This document shows, piece after piece, positions 55,889 through 64,000 of a DNA stretch of 64,000 nt (positions are counted from its first letter, which is position 1; each line of letters opens with the position of its first letter). The notes below the pieces were generated by a model, which was not told the DNA's origin, made no database searches, and saw only the letters and a program-made list of their open reading frames with translations. The position numbers and the translations under genes are program-made. This DNA comes from Robbsia sp. KACC 23696 (lineage in GTDB: Bacteria > Pseudomonadota > Gammaproteobacteria > Burkholderiales > Burkholderiaceae), in the NCBI RefSeq assembly GCF_039852015.1, contig NZ_CP156626.1, forward strand, positions 2,452,249-2,516,248. Direction: 5' to 3'.

Positions 55889-57301
55889 ATGACCGAATTG
55901 CGCACCGAGCCCGAGGCCCCGATGGGCCCCAAATCGGACCGCCAAACGAACGACACGCCCGCTGCCGCTGCGGTGGCGGACGTGCAGGATCCGCACGATA
56001 TGTATGAAGGACACGAAAGCGCTCTAATCGACGACGCCCCGCTGACGCCACGCCCTCATATCGACGACGATGGCCGGCGCCGCACCGTGCGCTACGGCAA
56101 CTTGACCTTGTTCAGCGCCTTCGAGCCGATTTTCAGCGTCTCGCATATGCGCGCTGCCGGTTATGAGGCGAAGCTGCGCGCGCACGATGAATTGAATCAA
56201 AGCGTCTCACCGCTGTCCGTCTTCAGCCAAGCGGCCCGCCTCGGGGATCTGCTGGAGCTGGATCGCTTGAGCCAATCCCTGCACCTGGCCAATTTCCGCG
56301 GACTGCGACAAGATCATGGCTGGCTGTTTCTGAACATCCACCCCGCCGCGATTGCCGATTTCCGGCACGGCGCGGCACTGATCGACGAACTGCGTCGCCT
56401 CGAAATTTCGCCGCAACGCATCGTTTTGCAGGTTCTGGAACAACCGAACACCGACCCCCGACGCGTGCTGGAGGCCGTTCAGCTGTTCCGCCGGCATGGC
56501 TTCCTGATCGCCCTTGACGACTTCGGCGCCGGCCATTCGAATATCGACCGGGTATGGAAGGTCCAACCCGATATCGTCAAGTTGGATCGGAGCATGATGT
56601 TCCAGGCCACGCAGCAGGCCCATGTCGCGCGGATTCTCCCGGGGCTGGTTTCCCTGCTGCACGAGTCGGGACGCCTGGTTCTGGTCGAAGGCATTGCCAG
56701 CGAGCAGGAGGCTTTGATCGCCATCGAGGCGAATGTCGACTTCGTTCAGGGCCACTATTTCGCCCGCCCCAGCGTCAGTCCGGCCGATGCCAACGCCAGC
56801 TATCAGTGCTTCGACACGTTGATCGATCACTATCGCGATCGCGTGGAAGCCCGGGAGCGAGACGACACGGCAGCGCTGGCACCTTATGTGGAGGCCGTGG
56901 CGGTGGCGGCGAAACTGCTAGCCAGTGGCGTCGCGCTCGAGCAGGCTTGCAATGCTTACCTGCAGCTACCCGATGCGGCCCGCTGCTTCGTGCTGGACGA
57001 GCGTGGCCGGCAATGCGGCGACAATCTGCTGCCCCCCCGGCCGCTACGCCCTCGCGCACGGCGCTTCATGCCCCTGATGAATTCCGAAGGCGCGCGCTGG
57101 GATCGGCGCCCGTATTTCCGACGCGCGATCGCCGATTCCGGCGAGGTACAGACCACCCGCCCCTATCTATCTATCAACGAGGCGCATCTGTGCGTGACCG
57201 TCTCGGTGGCGTATCGCAGCGCGGACGGGATGCGCGTCCTGTGCGCGGACGTCGATTGGACGCGGCACGATCGCTCGACCTACGCACCGCGTGGGATGTG
57301 A
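55889..57301 (+). CDS. EAL-domain c-di-GMP phosphodiesterase with C-terminal sensor domain
   Basis: A 470-aa cytoplasmic protein. The EAL domain spans roughly residues 70-310. The signature is EAKLR instead of EALLR, with the metal-binding Glu kept; LNIHP, the Glu in VLQVLEQPN, DDFGAGHSN, VKLDR, VEGIAS and VQGHYFARP keep nearly all other metal and catalytic residues, so hydrolysis of c-di-GMP is likely. The C-terminal ~130 residues (CFVLDERGRQCGDNLL; RRPYFRRAIADSGEV; VSVAYRSADGMRVLCADVDW) resemble a Cache/PDC-like sensor. AGGAG 8 bases upstream sets the start at 55889. No GGDEF domain. Confidence 0.9.
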   Translation: MTELRTEPEAPMGPKSDRQTNDTPAAAAVADVQDPHDMYEGHESALIDDAPLTPRPHIDDDGRRRTVRYGNLTLFSAFEPIFSVSHMRAAGYEAKLRAHDELNQSVSPLSVFSQAARLGDLLELDRLSQSLHLANFRGLRQDHGWLFLNIHPAAIADFRHGAALIDELRRLEISPQRIVLQVLEQPNTDPRRVLEAVQLFRRHGFLIALDDFGAGHSNIDRVWKVQPDIVKLDRSMMFQATQQAHVARILPGLVSLLHESGRLVLVEGIASEQEALIAIEANVDFVQGHYFARPSVSPADANASYQCFDTLIDHYRDRVEARERDDTAALAPYVEAVAVAAKLLASGVALEQACNAYLQLPDAARCFVLDERGRQCGDNLLPPRPLRPRARRFMPLMNSEGARWDRRPYFRRAIADSGEVQTTRPYLSINEAHLCVTVSVAYRSADGMRVLCADVDWTRHDRSTYAPRGM

Positions 57302-57363
57302 GCGGCTGAGTCGTGTCGGCCTTGTTGGCCGTATCGAGAATGTCGACGATGTCGGCCAGCTCG

Positions 57364-57386
57364 GCCGGCGCTGCGGCGCCGGCTTT
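57364..57386 (+). terminator. perfect hairpin after EAL gene
   Basis: GCCGGCGC-TGCG-GCGCCGGC is a perfect 8-bp stem with a tetraloop followed by TTTACAT. It lies 63 bases past the EAL stop and touches the end of the convergent gene. The short T-run makes it a moderate terminator. Confidence 0.55.
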
Positions 57387-57972
57387 ACATCGAGCCGCGC
57401 GCGACGGCGTCAGCCGCTCGGTCTTTGCATGCCGATGCGCCGCGTTCGGCGATCAGCACACGCGCCAACTGCCGCGCCAGCGTCTCCTGCGACACCGCCA
57501 CGACGCGCGTCCCCTCATTGAATAGAGACAGCGCATTGTTACGCGCCTCCACCCGCGTCACGATATCGGAAGCGATGACGATCACGCCGCGGCATGCGCG
57601 CTGCCATGCAGCACGATGCCGACTCAGCCAGGCCGCGTAAGGCCGCCATGCGCCGAGATCCGCCCCATCTCGCAAGCCGCCGTGCAGCAGCAGCACGAAA
57701 GGCTCGCCTTTCTCGCACAGCAGTGCCATCGCGGCGGCCCATCGGAACGCGTCACCGGCCCGCGCATCGGCCGGCGTCCAATGCACGAGCGGCGCGACTG
57801 CGGCGGAGAGCGAGGGCAAGGCCTTGCGGCGCGCCCGACGCGAGACGACCGGCACTGCCATCCCGTTATCTTCGTGGGCAGCGGTGGCGCCGCCGTTGAT
57901 CGGCGTCGTCGCCAGGGCCGCTCCACCGGGCAATAAATGCAATGCAGGTCTAGCGCGTTGGGCTTCCACCAT
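57385..57972 (-). CDS. unknown protein, Fur-box controlled
   Basis: A 195-aa frame. ATG at 57972 (MVEAQRARP) is the start because the predicted -10 element covers the longer frame's first codon. The C-terminal half looks like a compact alpha/beta domain (AMALLCEKGEPFVLLLHGGL; CRGVIVIASDIVTRVEARNN; LFNEGTRVVAVSQETLARQL). No family is recognised. A 27-bp Fur-type palindrome overlapping the promoter predicts expression under iron limitation. It is convergent with the EAL gene. Confidence 0.7.
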   Translation of the reverse strand: MVEAQRARPALHLLPGGAALATTPINGGATAAHEDNGMAVPVVSRRARRKALPSLSAAVAPLVHWTPADARAGDAFRWAAAMALLCEKGEPFVLLLHGGLRDGADLGAWRPYAAWLSRHRAAWQRACRGVIVIASDIVTRVEARNNALSLFNEGTRVVAVSQETLARQLARVLIAERGASACKDRAADAVARGSM

Positions 57973-58004
57973 GATCGGTCTCGCAAAACATCGGATAAAG
58001 CACA

Positions 58005-58036
58005 ATCTTAATTGATAACGATTCTTATTATCAATT
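58005..58036 (-). promoter_or_regulatory. Fur box overlapping a sigma-70 promoter
   Basis: AATTGATAA (58010-58018) and TTATCAATT (58028-58036) are perfect arms around 9 bases. The 19-mer at 58014-58032, GATAACGATTCTTATTATC, matches 15 of 19 positions of the classic Fur consensus. On the minus strand TTGATA (58029-58034) and TAAGAT (58005-58010), spaced 18, form a promoter that the box would block. It controls the gene starting at 57972. Confidence 0.85.
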
Positions 58037-58217
58037 GAATTTGCCTATTATTGTCTCGACCCGACAGCGAGCCCTCATCGGAGCAGGTACAGCGATTGCT
58101 ATGCCAGCATTTATCGGAATGCGGCAGCGACGTCATGCTTGTCGAGGGGATGTCGACGCGGTTCCGGTGGTGTGCAAATCGACCATAAAGATCACAACTA
58201 ACGACAAGGAGCGCGCC

Positions 58218-58373
58218 ATGTTGGGCACCATTCTTCTGATTATTCTGATTCTCCTTCTGATCGGCGCCGTGCCGACCTGGCCGCACAGCCGGTCGTGGGG
58301 CTACCGTCCTTCGGGCTTCGTCGGGATCATCGTCATCATCGTCATTATTTTGCTACTGACCGGGCATATTTGA
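58218..58373 (+). CDS. DUF3309 small membrane protein
   Basis: A 51-aa protein with two hydrophobic segments (LGTILLIILILLLIGAVPTW; VGIIVIIVIILLLTGHI) around the conserved WPHSRSWGYRPSG loop, the hallmark of the DUF3309 family. AAGGAG precedes the ATG at 58218. Its function is unknown. It lies 246 bases from the Fur-controlled gene, divergent from it. Confidence 0.9.
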   Translation: MLGTILLIILILLLIGAVPTWPHSRSWGYRPSGFVGIIVIIVIILLLTGHI

Positions 58374-58374
58374 C

Positions 58375-59514
58375 CTAAGCCGCAATGGCGCAGCCTTGGG
58401 GCTGCGCCAGCAGAAAACACGCAAACGCGCGCTCGTCGCGTTTCAAGACACGGCGCTGGCCCGCGCTCAACAAGCGCGACGGATCCTCCGATGCCGATAC
58501 CCGCGCCACACACCCTAGTGCTCCCGATTCAAAGGCTTCGATCACCGCTGGGTGGATATAGCACTTCCGGCACACGGCCGGCGTATTGCCGAGTCGCGCG
58601 GCAATCTCCCGAATAACCGCGACCAGTCGACGATGTCGCTCGGTCTTCGAGATCGCCTCCGGCGCCTCGTCCGCGTCGGTCTGGGTATCGGCGAGTGGCT
58701 TGGGTTCCGCCGCCTGCAGGGCAGACAGGGCCAATACACTGGCCGCCCAGGTGCGATAGTCTTTGGCCGTGAAGTCGCCGCCGCTGGCCGTTTTCAGATA
58801 CGCATTGATCGCCGTGGAATCGACGGTGTGCCGTTGCCCTTCCGCGTCCTGATATTGAAACAGATCGTGCCCCGGCAGGGCCATGCAGCGCCGGATGATT
58901 CGCGCGATTTTGGGATCGTCCACGGCGACGTCGTGCTCGACGCCACTCTTGCCCCGAAACTGGAACCGCAAGGCGCCCGCATCGATGCTGACATGGCGGT
59001 GCCGCAGCGTCGTCAGTCCATAGGATTTGTTGTCGCGCGCATAGTCCGCATTGCCGATACGGATCAGCGTGCTGTCGAGCAGCCAGATGACGGTGGCCAA
59101 TACTTTTTCGCGCGTCAGCCCTGGCTTTGCCAAATCGCGCTTCACGCACTCGCGAATGCGCGGCAACGCTTCGCCGAAGGCCTGGGTCCGGTGATATTTC
59201 GTGGCATCGCGGGTTTCGCGCCATTGCGCGTGATATCGGTATTGCTTTCGGCCTCGCGCGTCGCGGCCGTGCGCCTGCAAATGCCCGTTCGCATCCGGGC
59301 ATATCCACACCGCCTCATAGGCGGGCGGAATCGCCAGTGCACGGATACGCGACAGGACTGCCGGATCACGTATCGTTTTTCCGGTCAAATCCATATATTG
59401 GAACGCCTTCCCACGGCGACGACGCGTAAAACCCTCGCGCTGACCATCGACGTAGACAAGGCCGTCGGCCAACGCATCCGCGAGTCGCTCGCTCGCCTTT
59501 TCTCGATCAGTCAT
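58375..59514 (-). CDS. DNA topoisomerase IB (poxvirus/bacterial type)
   Basis: A 379-aa type IB topoisomerase that relaxes supercoils through a 3'-phosphotyrosyl intermediate. The N-terminal domain has GKAFQYMDLTGKTIRDPAVL and IPPAYEAVWICPD. Catalytic residues lie in DSTLIRIGNADYARDNKSYG (Arg), RFQFRGKSGVEHDV (Lys), AKDYRTWAASVLAL (Arg region) and the nucleophile Tyr in VCRKCYIHPAVIEAF. Length is a little above the usual ~330-350. Its stop is 1 base from the DUF3309 stop (convergent). Confidence 0.93.
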   Translation of the reverse strand: MTDREKASERLADALADGLVYVDGQREGFTRRRRGKAFQYMDLTGKTIRDPAVLSRIRALAIPPAYEAVWICPDANGHLQAHGRDARGRKQYRYHAQWRETRDATKYHRTQAFGEALPRIRECVKRDLAKPGLTREKVLATVIWLLDSTLIRIGNADYARDNKSYGLTTLRHRHVSIDAGALRFQFRGKSGVEHDVAVDDPKIARIIRRCMALPGHDLFQYQDAEGQRHTVDSTAINAYLKTASGGDFTAKDYRTWAASVLALSALQAAEPKPLADTQTDADEAPEAISKTERHRRLVAVIREIAARLGNTPAVCRKCYIHPAVIEAFESGALGCVARVSASEDPSRLLSAGQRRVLKRDERAFACFLLAQPQGCAIAA

Positions 59515-60156
59515 TTCGTTGTTTCACTTATCAGATCTGCCGCAACGCCCACGCGGGACCTATACGCCCTGCGCGAGCTCGCCAACTCGGTGCGTTCCCG
59601 TTCGATGCGAGACAGCGGTGCCATACGCGCTGTAACTGCATGTAAAAGCCGTATGCCGGATGTCACTTTTACCGCGCAATTGCAAACGCCGGATCAAACG
59701 AACGACCGTGCCGAAAGAGGCGAATCGAAAAGACGACGTTCGGCCGTTTATGGCGTTTTCACGCGTCGAATGCAATCGCCGGGCGTCACGCAATTGTCAT
59801 TCCTCGGGGCGCAAAATCGGTGCATGCGAATGTCGCGTCCGCAGACGTCTTCCGCGCGGGGAGCGTGATCGAGCGCCGCAATGGTGCGTGAGCGCAATTG
59901 ACGAAACGTCGGTCTGACGGACTTGGCACCGATTTCAAGCAGACGGCGTCGACTCGGCGCCATTAAGGTGCGCGCTTGTGTCGCAGCGTGGCGACGCGCA
60001 TGGCATCCCGCTCTCGCGCGTCGCCAATCGGCTCGACTGATCTCCGATCCGCTGGGCGGATCGCGAATCAAAAAAAGTGTCGGCGGCTGCTAGAGGGATC
60101 CGAAAAAGAGGCAGGAATCGACGGAAAAATAGCCAGAAAAACCGCGTAGCTAGCAC

Positions 60157-60172
60157 TGGCACAGCCATTGCT
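60157..60172 (+). promoter_or_regulatory. sigma-54-like (-24/-12) promoter upstream of glgA
   Basis: TGGCACAGCCATTGCT carries a full -24 TGGCAC and -12 TTGCT with GG-N10-GC spacing. Predicted start is near 60183, giving a leader of ~340-410 bases to glgA, or a very short one to the 48-codon frame at 60193. Confidence 0.65.
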
Positions 60173-60192
60173 TATATAGGCATGAACCCTGC

Positions 60193-60339
60193 ATGAACGT
60201 GGTGTTGTCATTTACCCCATTCAGCATCGGAACAGAGAGTCAGGCGGAAAGGATCGCTGATTTGAGCGACCGCTTGGCGAGCGATGTGCATCTCTGGGTC
60301 CAGGCTGTTTGGGCGACGGTAACGACGCCGGCGCGGTAG
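60193..60339 (+). CDS. possible small protein behind sigma-54-like promoter
   Basis: A 48-codon frame (MNVVLSFTPFSIGTESQAER... ending ATVTTPAR) beginning about 10 bases after the predicted sigma-54 start. No Shine-Dalgarno is present, so it could only be read as a nearly leaderless message. It may be chance, part of the glgA leader, or part of a small RNA. Confidence 0.2.
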   Translation: MNVVLSFTPFSIGTESQAERIADLSDRLASDVHLWVQAVWATVTTPAR

Positions 60340-60593
60340 GAAAGCAGGACGGATCCGGCATCGCCCTCGCGAAACGCCGTATCGATGAGGCTTCTGGCAG
60401 GCGGTTTTCGACACTCGACCGCCAGCGCATTCCCCCTTCGATACGAGAACGACGCGAAGCAAACCGCGACTCGTTTCTGCACTTCGCGCCAACGCAGTGT
60501 GTAGTGAAATTTGCTATCTAAACGATGCCGATCGCCCTGATCGATCAGTCAAAAGATGACTTGCATCGCCGACCTTTCGCCCCGGAGTCTATC

Positions 60594-62339
60594 TTGTCAC
60601 TTCACGTCCTGTTGGTTGCCTCCGAAGCCCTGCCACTTGCCAAGACCGGCGGATTGGGCGATATGCTCAGTGCCTACGCGTCTGCATTGCAGGAAGGCGG
60701 CGTGGCCACGACGATCATGCTACCCGGCTATCCGGAAGCGCTGGAAAAGGCGCATGGATTACAGGCGGTTGCGACCCTCGACGGCCTGCCCGGCGGTGAC
60801 GCCGTCCTGATGAGCGGATCGATGCCCGATAGCGGCATCCCGGTTCTGCTCGTCAAGTGCGATGCACTGTATGCGCGGGATGGCTTGTATCAGGATGAGA
60901 ACGGCGCGGACTGGGGCGACAATGCCATTCGTTTCGGCACGCTGAGCGCGGCCGCGGTTCGTGTGGCGCAGGGCATCCCGGGCCTGCCCAAAGTCGACGT
61001 CGTGCATGCGCACGATTGGCATACGGGCCTGACGCCGATGCTGATGAAACTCGCCGGGCTGCGTACGCCGTCGGTTTTCACGATCCATAACCTGGCCTTC
61101 CAAGGCAACTATCCGATGGACCTGGCACCGAAGCTCGGCATCCCCGTCGAACTGTTGGATTGCAATCAGGACGCGCCCGGGATCGAATTTTACGGACAGC
61201 TGAGCTTCATGAAGGCGGCCATTCGCTATGCGGACCGCGTGACGACCGTCAGCGAAACCTATGCGCGCGAAATCACGACGCCGCGCTTCGGCCATCTGAT
61301 GGAAGGCTTGCTGCAAGCCGAGTCGCACAAGCTCATCGGCATCATGAATGGCATCGACGTCGATGCCTGGGACCCGGCGCACGACCCGATGATCCCGCGT
61401 CACTTCTCGCTCGATGAAATGCGCGGCAAGCACGCCTGCAAGCGTGAGCTGCAACAGGCGTTCGGACTGCCCACGGACCCGTTCGTCCCGGTGGTCGCGA
61501 TGGGAAGTCGCCTCACCGGTCAGAAAATGGCCGATCTGGCGCTGGAAACCATCCCGGCGCTGATGGACGCGTACCCGCGTCTCCAGGTGATCGTGCTCGG
61601 CAAGGGTGATGGCCGGATCGAATTGGGCATGGCCCGCCTCGCGCAACGCTTCCCGGATCGCGTTGCCGTTCATATCGGTTTCGACGAACGGCGAGCGCAT
61701 CTGCTCCACGCCGGCGCCGATATCCTGTTGCACGGTAGCCGCTTCGAACCATGCGGCCTGACGCCGATGTATTCGATGCGCTATGGCACGCTGCCGATCG
61801 CCTCGCGCGTGGGTGGCCTGGCCGACAGTATCGTCGATGCAAGCGACGATCCGAGCCGAGGCACGGGCTTCCTTTTCGACGGTGAAACTGTCGAAGCGAT
61901 GACCGAGGCCGCGTGCCGCGCGGTGGACGCTTATATGCGGCCGCAGGCATGGCGCGAGCTTCAACGGCACGCAATGCTGGCCGACTTCCGTTGGCAGGCA
62001 CCTGCCGCACGGTATACCGCGTTGTATGCGGCACTGAGCGGCAAGCGCCCCGTGCGTGCCAATGTGGCGAAGGTACGGGCTGCCGTACGTCGTCGCCAGG
62101 CGGCGAACGATCGTGCGCCGGCGCGCATGGACGGCACCCTCGGCGAGATGCGCGAATCGCTGGTCCAATCGACGAGCGACGCAAACGGCGCGATTGGCGC
62201 AACGGCGCGCACGTCGGGATCCGCCAGCGCGTCATCCTCGGCCTCCGCCAAACGGACGCGCGCAGGCAGCAAGGACGGCGCGACCGACATCGCGCTGACG
62301 ACCGGCGCGGCCGAACCGTTAGAGCAATTGTTGGCCTGA
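60594..62339 (+). CDS. glgA: glycogen synthase GlgA
   Basis: A GT5 starch/glycogen synthase that adds glucose from ADP-glucose. The N-terminal domain has HVLLVASEALPLAKTGGLGD (donor-binding KTGGL), HAHDWHTGL follows, and the C-terminal domain has VAMGSRLTGQK, SRFEPCGLTPMYSMRYGTLP with the conserved Glu, and VGGLADSIVD. TTG at 60594 is the better start: GGAG is 6 bases upstream and the family N-terminus begins here; an ATG at 60525 without ribosome site is the alternative. About 90 residues of Ala/Arg/Ser-rich tail follow the catalytic domain, beyond the usual ~480. Confidence 0.93.
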   Translation: MSLHVLLVASEALPLAKTGGLGDMLSAYASALQEGGVATTIMLPGYPEALEKAHGLQAVATLDGLPGGDAVLMSGSMPDSGIPVLLVKCDALYARDGLYQDENGADWGDNAIRFGTLSAAAVRVAQGIPGLPKVDVVHAHDWHTGLTPMLMKLAGLRTPSVFTIHNLAFQGNYPMDLAPKLGIPVELLDCNQDAPGIEFYGQLSFMKAAIRYADRVTTVSETYAREITTPRFGHLMEGLLQAESHKLIGIMNGIDVDAWDPAHDPMIPRHFSLDEMRGKHACKRELQQAFGLPTDPFVPVVAMGSRLTGQKMADLALETIPALMDAYPRLQVIVLGKGDGRIELGMARLAQRFPDRVAVHIGFDERRAHLLHAGADILLHGSRFEPCGLTPMYSMRYGTLPIASRVGGLADSIVDASDDPSRGTGFLFDGETVEAMTEAACRAVDAYMRPQAWRELQRHAMLADFRWQAPAARYTALYAALSGKRPVRANVAKVRAAVRRRQAANDRAPARMDGTLGEMRESLVQSTSDANGAIGATARTSGSASASSSASAKRTRAGSKDGATDIALTTGAAEPLEQLLA

Positions 62340-62417
62340 CCTTTCGAGGTCGCTAAAACAGGGCAAGCGTACCGAACCGACGCTGTATTAAAGCCAAAGC
62401 GGCAATGCCCGCAACAT

Positions 62418-62445
62418 CATTCGATGCGCCCGAGTGCATCGAATG
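62418..62445. repeat. perfect 10-bp hairpin after glgA
   Basis: CATTCGATGC and GCATCGAATG are perfect arms with an 8-base loop, 79 bases past the glgA stop in the 296-base gap before the GH13-like gene. No T-run follows, so it is a processing or pausing hairpin rather than a clear terminator. Confidence 0.5.
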
Positions 62446-62635
62446 CCAGATGAAAGCCGGTTTGCACGCGTGCCTGTTGCCCGGTACCCAGCTCACGGAA
62501 TGTTCGATGAGCACGGCGTCGCGGCCGCCGCAGCGACTGCGCGCCGGTTGTGGCACCCAGTACGCGTGCTCCCGTGGGCCGGTTCGAGCGTCCAGCGTGT
62601 CGGACCCGGCCTATAAAAAAGGAGACACGCAACAG

Positions 62636-64000
62636 ATGGATTCCGACCTTCGGCATTCCGGCGACACCGCCGGCCACTCCGCCCTCACCGGTGTTTCGGC
62701 AGAGGCTTCGCACGGCACCGCGACTCCCGCGTCCCCCACCCCCTTGTTCGCTCCGCGCATTTACTATGTGCAACCGTCCTTGCTCGGCCCTTTACATGGA
62801 TCGGCTGACGTGGCCGACGCGGGTAGTGCTATCGGCGAAGACTGGGCACAGACACTGGCGCGCGCCGCATCGATGGGCTTCGATCATCTCCTGATCGCAC
62901 CGCCCTTCTTGCCCGGCGGCGCGAACGACTGCTTCGTCACCGCCGATCACCACCGCCTCTGTCGCTCGCTGCTGCCTGGCGCCGCCGACCAGGATCGCGC
63001 GGCTGCGGAGAGCGGCGACGGGATACCGCGCGATAGCGCGGCGCACGCGCCGCACGGGAAGGAGCCGGACGCGCTCGACTGGCTCGCGATGATGTCCAAA
63101 GCGGCACGCGCGCACGGCCTGACCTTGATGCTGGACGTCGTCATCGATCGCATCGGCACCGATGCCGGTCTGTATCGCGACCACCCCGGCTGGTTCCATC
63201 CCCCTGGCGCGCAACACGGCCGGATCGACCCGCGTCATGATCCCCGCGCGGATTTGATCGCGCATGCCGATTTTGGCCATCCCGACACTCAATCGCCGCT
63301 GGTCGACTGGTGGATCCGGCAGTTGCGGCGTTACGCGGAGTCGGGCGTCGCCGGTTTCCGCTTCGACGGGATCGACGGCATTGCGCCGCATGTCTGGCGC
63401 CGGCTTGCAGCGGGCGTACGCGAGACCTACCCAACGCAGCGCTTTCTCGCCTGGACACCGGGCGCGAGCCGCGATGCGCTGCGTGATTTGGAAAGCGCGG
63501 CCTTCGATGGTGTTTTCTCGTCGGTGCGCTGGTGGGATGCCCGCGCCGATTGGCTCGCCGACGAAGTGCAGGCACTGGCGCGCATCGCCCCGCCGATCGC
63601 CTTCCCGGAAACGCCGTTCGGTCCGCGTCTGCTCAGCGATTTGCCGACACTATCGGCGCCCTCCGATACCGCGGCCGTCGCGCGTGCCTACCGTCGCGCG
63701 GTACAGATCGCCGCTTTGACCGGGACAGGCTGGATGATGCCGATGGGCTTCGAATTCGGCGTCGATCGTCCCTTGAGTCGCACCCCGCTGAACGGCGCAC
63801 GCGCCGACTACCGCGACCGGACGCCTGCGGGAGGCGCCACGCCGCGAGTCGATCTGACCGACACGATCGCTACCGTGAACGCCTATGCCAAACCGAAGAA
63901 AGCCGCAGGCGCAAAAGGACGACACGCCGCCGCTGGCGGCGCGGCATCACACGCAGTGGCAGGCACCGGCGCCAGCACGGTGAACACCGATATTGCGGGC
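62636..64000 (+). CDS. GH13 / GlgE-like protein, N-terminal part (partial, runs off right edge)
   Basis: I translated this frame directly; it is open for 455 codons to the right edge. AAGGAG stands ~10 bases before the ATG. After a Ser/Thr-rich start the sequence enters a GH13 barrel: RIYYVQPSLLGPL, ASMGFDHLLIAPPF, LMLDVVIDRIG (region I), HPGWFHPPG, and GVAGFRFDGIDGI with the nucleophile Asp (region II). The region III segment reads FLAWTPGASRDAL, with Ala where the acid/base Glu is expected. The pattern resembles the extra N-terminal GH13 domain of long proteobacterial GlgE-type maltosyltransferases. Position behind glgA supports alpha-glucan metabolism. The domain after the edge decides the name. 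Confidence 0.75.
   Translation, partial: MDSDLRHSGDTAGHSALTGVSAEASHGTATPASPTPLFAPRIYYVQPSLLGPLHGSADVADAGSAIGEDWAQTLARAASMGFDHLLIAPPFLPGGANDCFVTADHHRLCRSLLPGAADQDRAAAESGDGIPRDSAAHAPHGKEPDALDWLAMMSKAARAHGLTLMLDVVIDRIGTDAGLYRDHPGWFHPPGAQHGRIDPRHDPRADLIAHADFGHPDTQSPLVDWWIRQLRRYAESGVAGFRFDGIDGIAPHVWRRLAAGVRETYPTQRFLAWTPGASRDALRDLESAAFDGVFSSVRWWDARADWLADEVQALARIAPPIAFPETPFGPRLLSDLPTLSAPSDTAAVARAYRRAVQIAALTGTGWMMPMGFEFGVDRPLSRTPLNGARADYRDRTPAGGATPRVDLTDTIATVNAYAKPKKAAGAKGRHAAAGGAASHAVAGTGASTVNTDIAG

Larger units (their letters stand above)
59515..60524. other. 1-kb gap without a confident protein gene
   Basis: Between the topoisomerase start and glgA. Frames on both strands are short and Arg-rich. 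Notable contents are the sigma-54-like promoter at 60157-60172 and a 48-codon frame right behind it. GC is lower near 60070-60180 than in genes around it. An untranslated RNA is possible but no defined fold or terminator is visible. Confidence 0.5.

Noticed and set aside
59560-59793. 77-codon minus-strand frame upstream of topoisomerase IB
   Set aside because: No ribosome site, Arg/Thr-rich composition and poor codon use; not convincing as a gene.
58552-59868. 438-codon + strand frame opposite topoisomerase IB
   Set aside because: Shadow of the topoisomerase gene; catalytic residues are present only on the minus strand.

Overview
The window is high-GC DNA with the gene content and order of a betaproteobacterium, most likely a Burkholderiaceae chromosome. 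The strongest evidence is the core block odhA-odhB-lpdA-zapE, typA, marR-emr efflux genes, truB-rbfA-infB-nusA-rimP, rluB-scpB, together with bamC. I cannot name the species from sequence alone. No tRNA, rRNA, CRISPR array, prophage or complete insertion sequence was seen.

Layout. 1-12065 (minus) is one tightly overlapping operon of eleven genes with the signature of an aryl polyene (APE) type lipid/pigment cluster: ketosynthase (cut by the left edge), MMPL exporter, LolA-like carrier, thioesterase, glycosyltransferase-acyltransferase fusion, AMP-ligase/dehydratase fusion, COG4648-type membrane protein, two acyl carrier proteins, PlsC-type acyltransferase and a ketosynthase-like chain-length-factor protein. 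12277-19446 is a metabolic accessory region: FCD/GntR regulator, family-3 solute-binding protein, DHDPS-family aldolase with two perfect palindromes before it, LysR regulator, AroP/PheP-type permease and a GhrA-like reductase. 19666-21257 holds a DUF2147 protein and an unusual protein with a DUF4096 (IS4/IS5 transposase N-terminal) domain and a lysine/alanine-rich histone-H1-like tail.

21542-47337 is the conserved core: zapE, 2-oxoglutarate dehydrogenase genes, typA, a divergent MarR-controlled EmrAB/NodT efflux operon, and the translation/transcription operon rimP-nusA-infB-rbfA-truB. That operon has a recognisable promoter, a long leader carrying an intrinsic terminator before rimP, and a second terminator between infB and rbfA. 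rluB and scpB follow. 47855-58373 is mixed: aminotransferase plus LysR regulator, a second stand-alone DUF4096 protein behind a sigma-54-like promoter, a DUF218/YdcF protein, a small protein with a probable CTG start, bamC, an EAL-domain protein, an unknown gene behind a strong Fur box, and a 51-aa DUF3309 membrane protein. 58375-64000 has topoisomerase IB, a 1-kb gap with a second sigma-54-like promoter, glgA, and the start of a GH13/GlgE-like protein cut by the right edge.

Several proteins (ketosynthase, AMP ligase, GT/AT fusion, one LysR, ScpB, GlgA) carry acidic or Ala/Ser-rich low-complexity inserts or tails; in two of them the insert is encoded by 9-bp tandem repeats.
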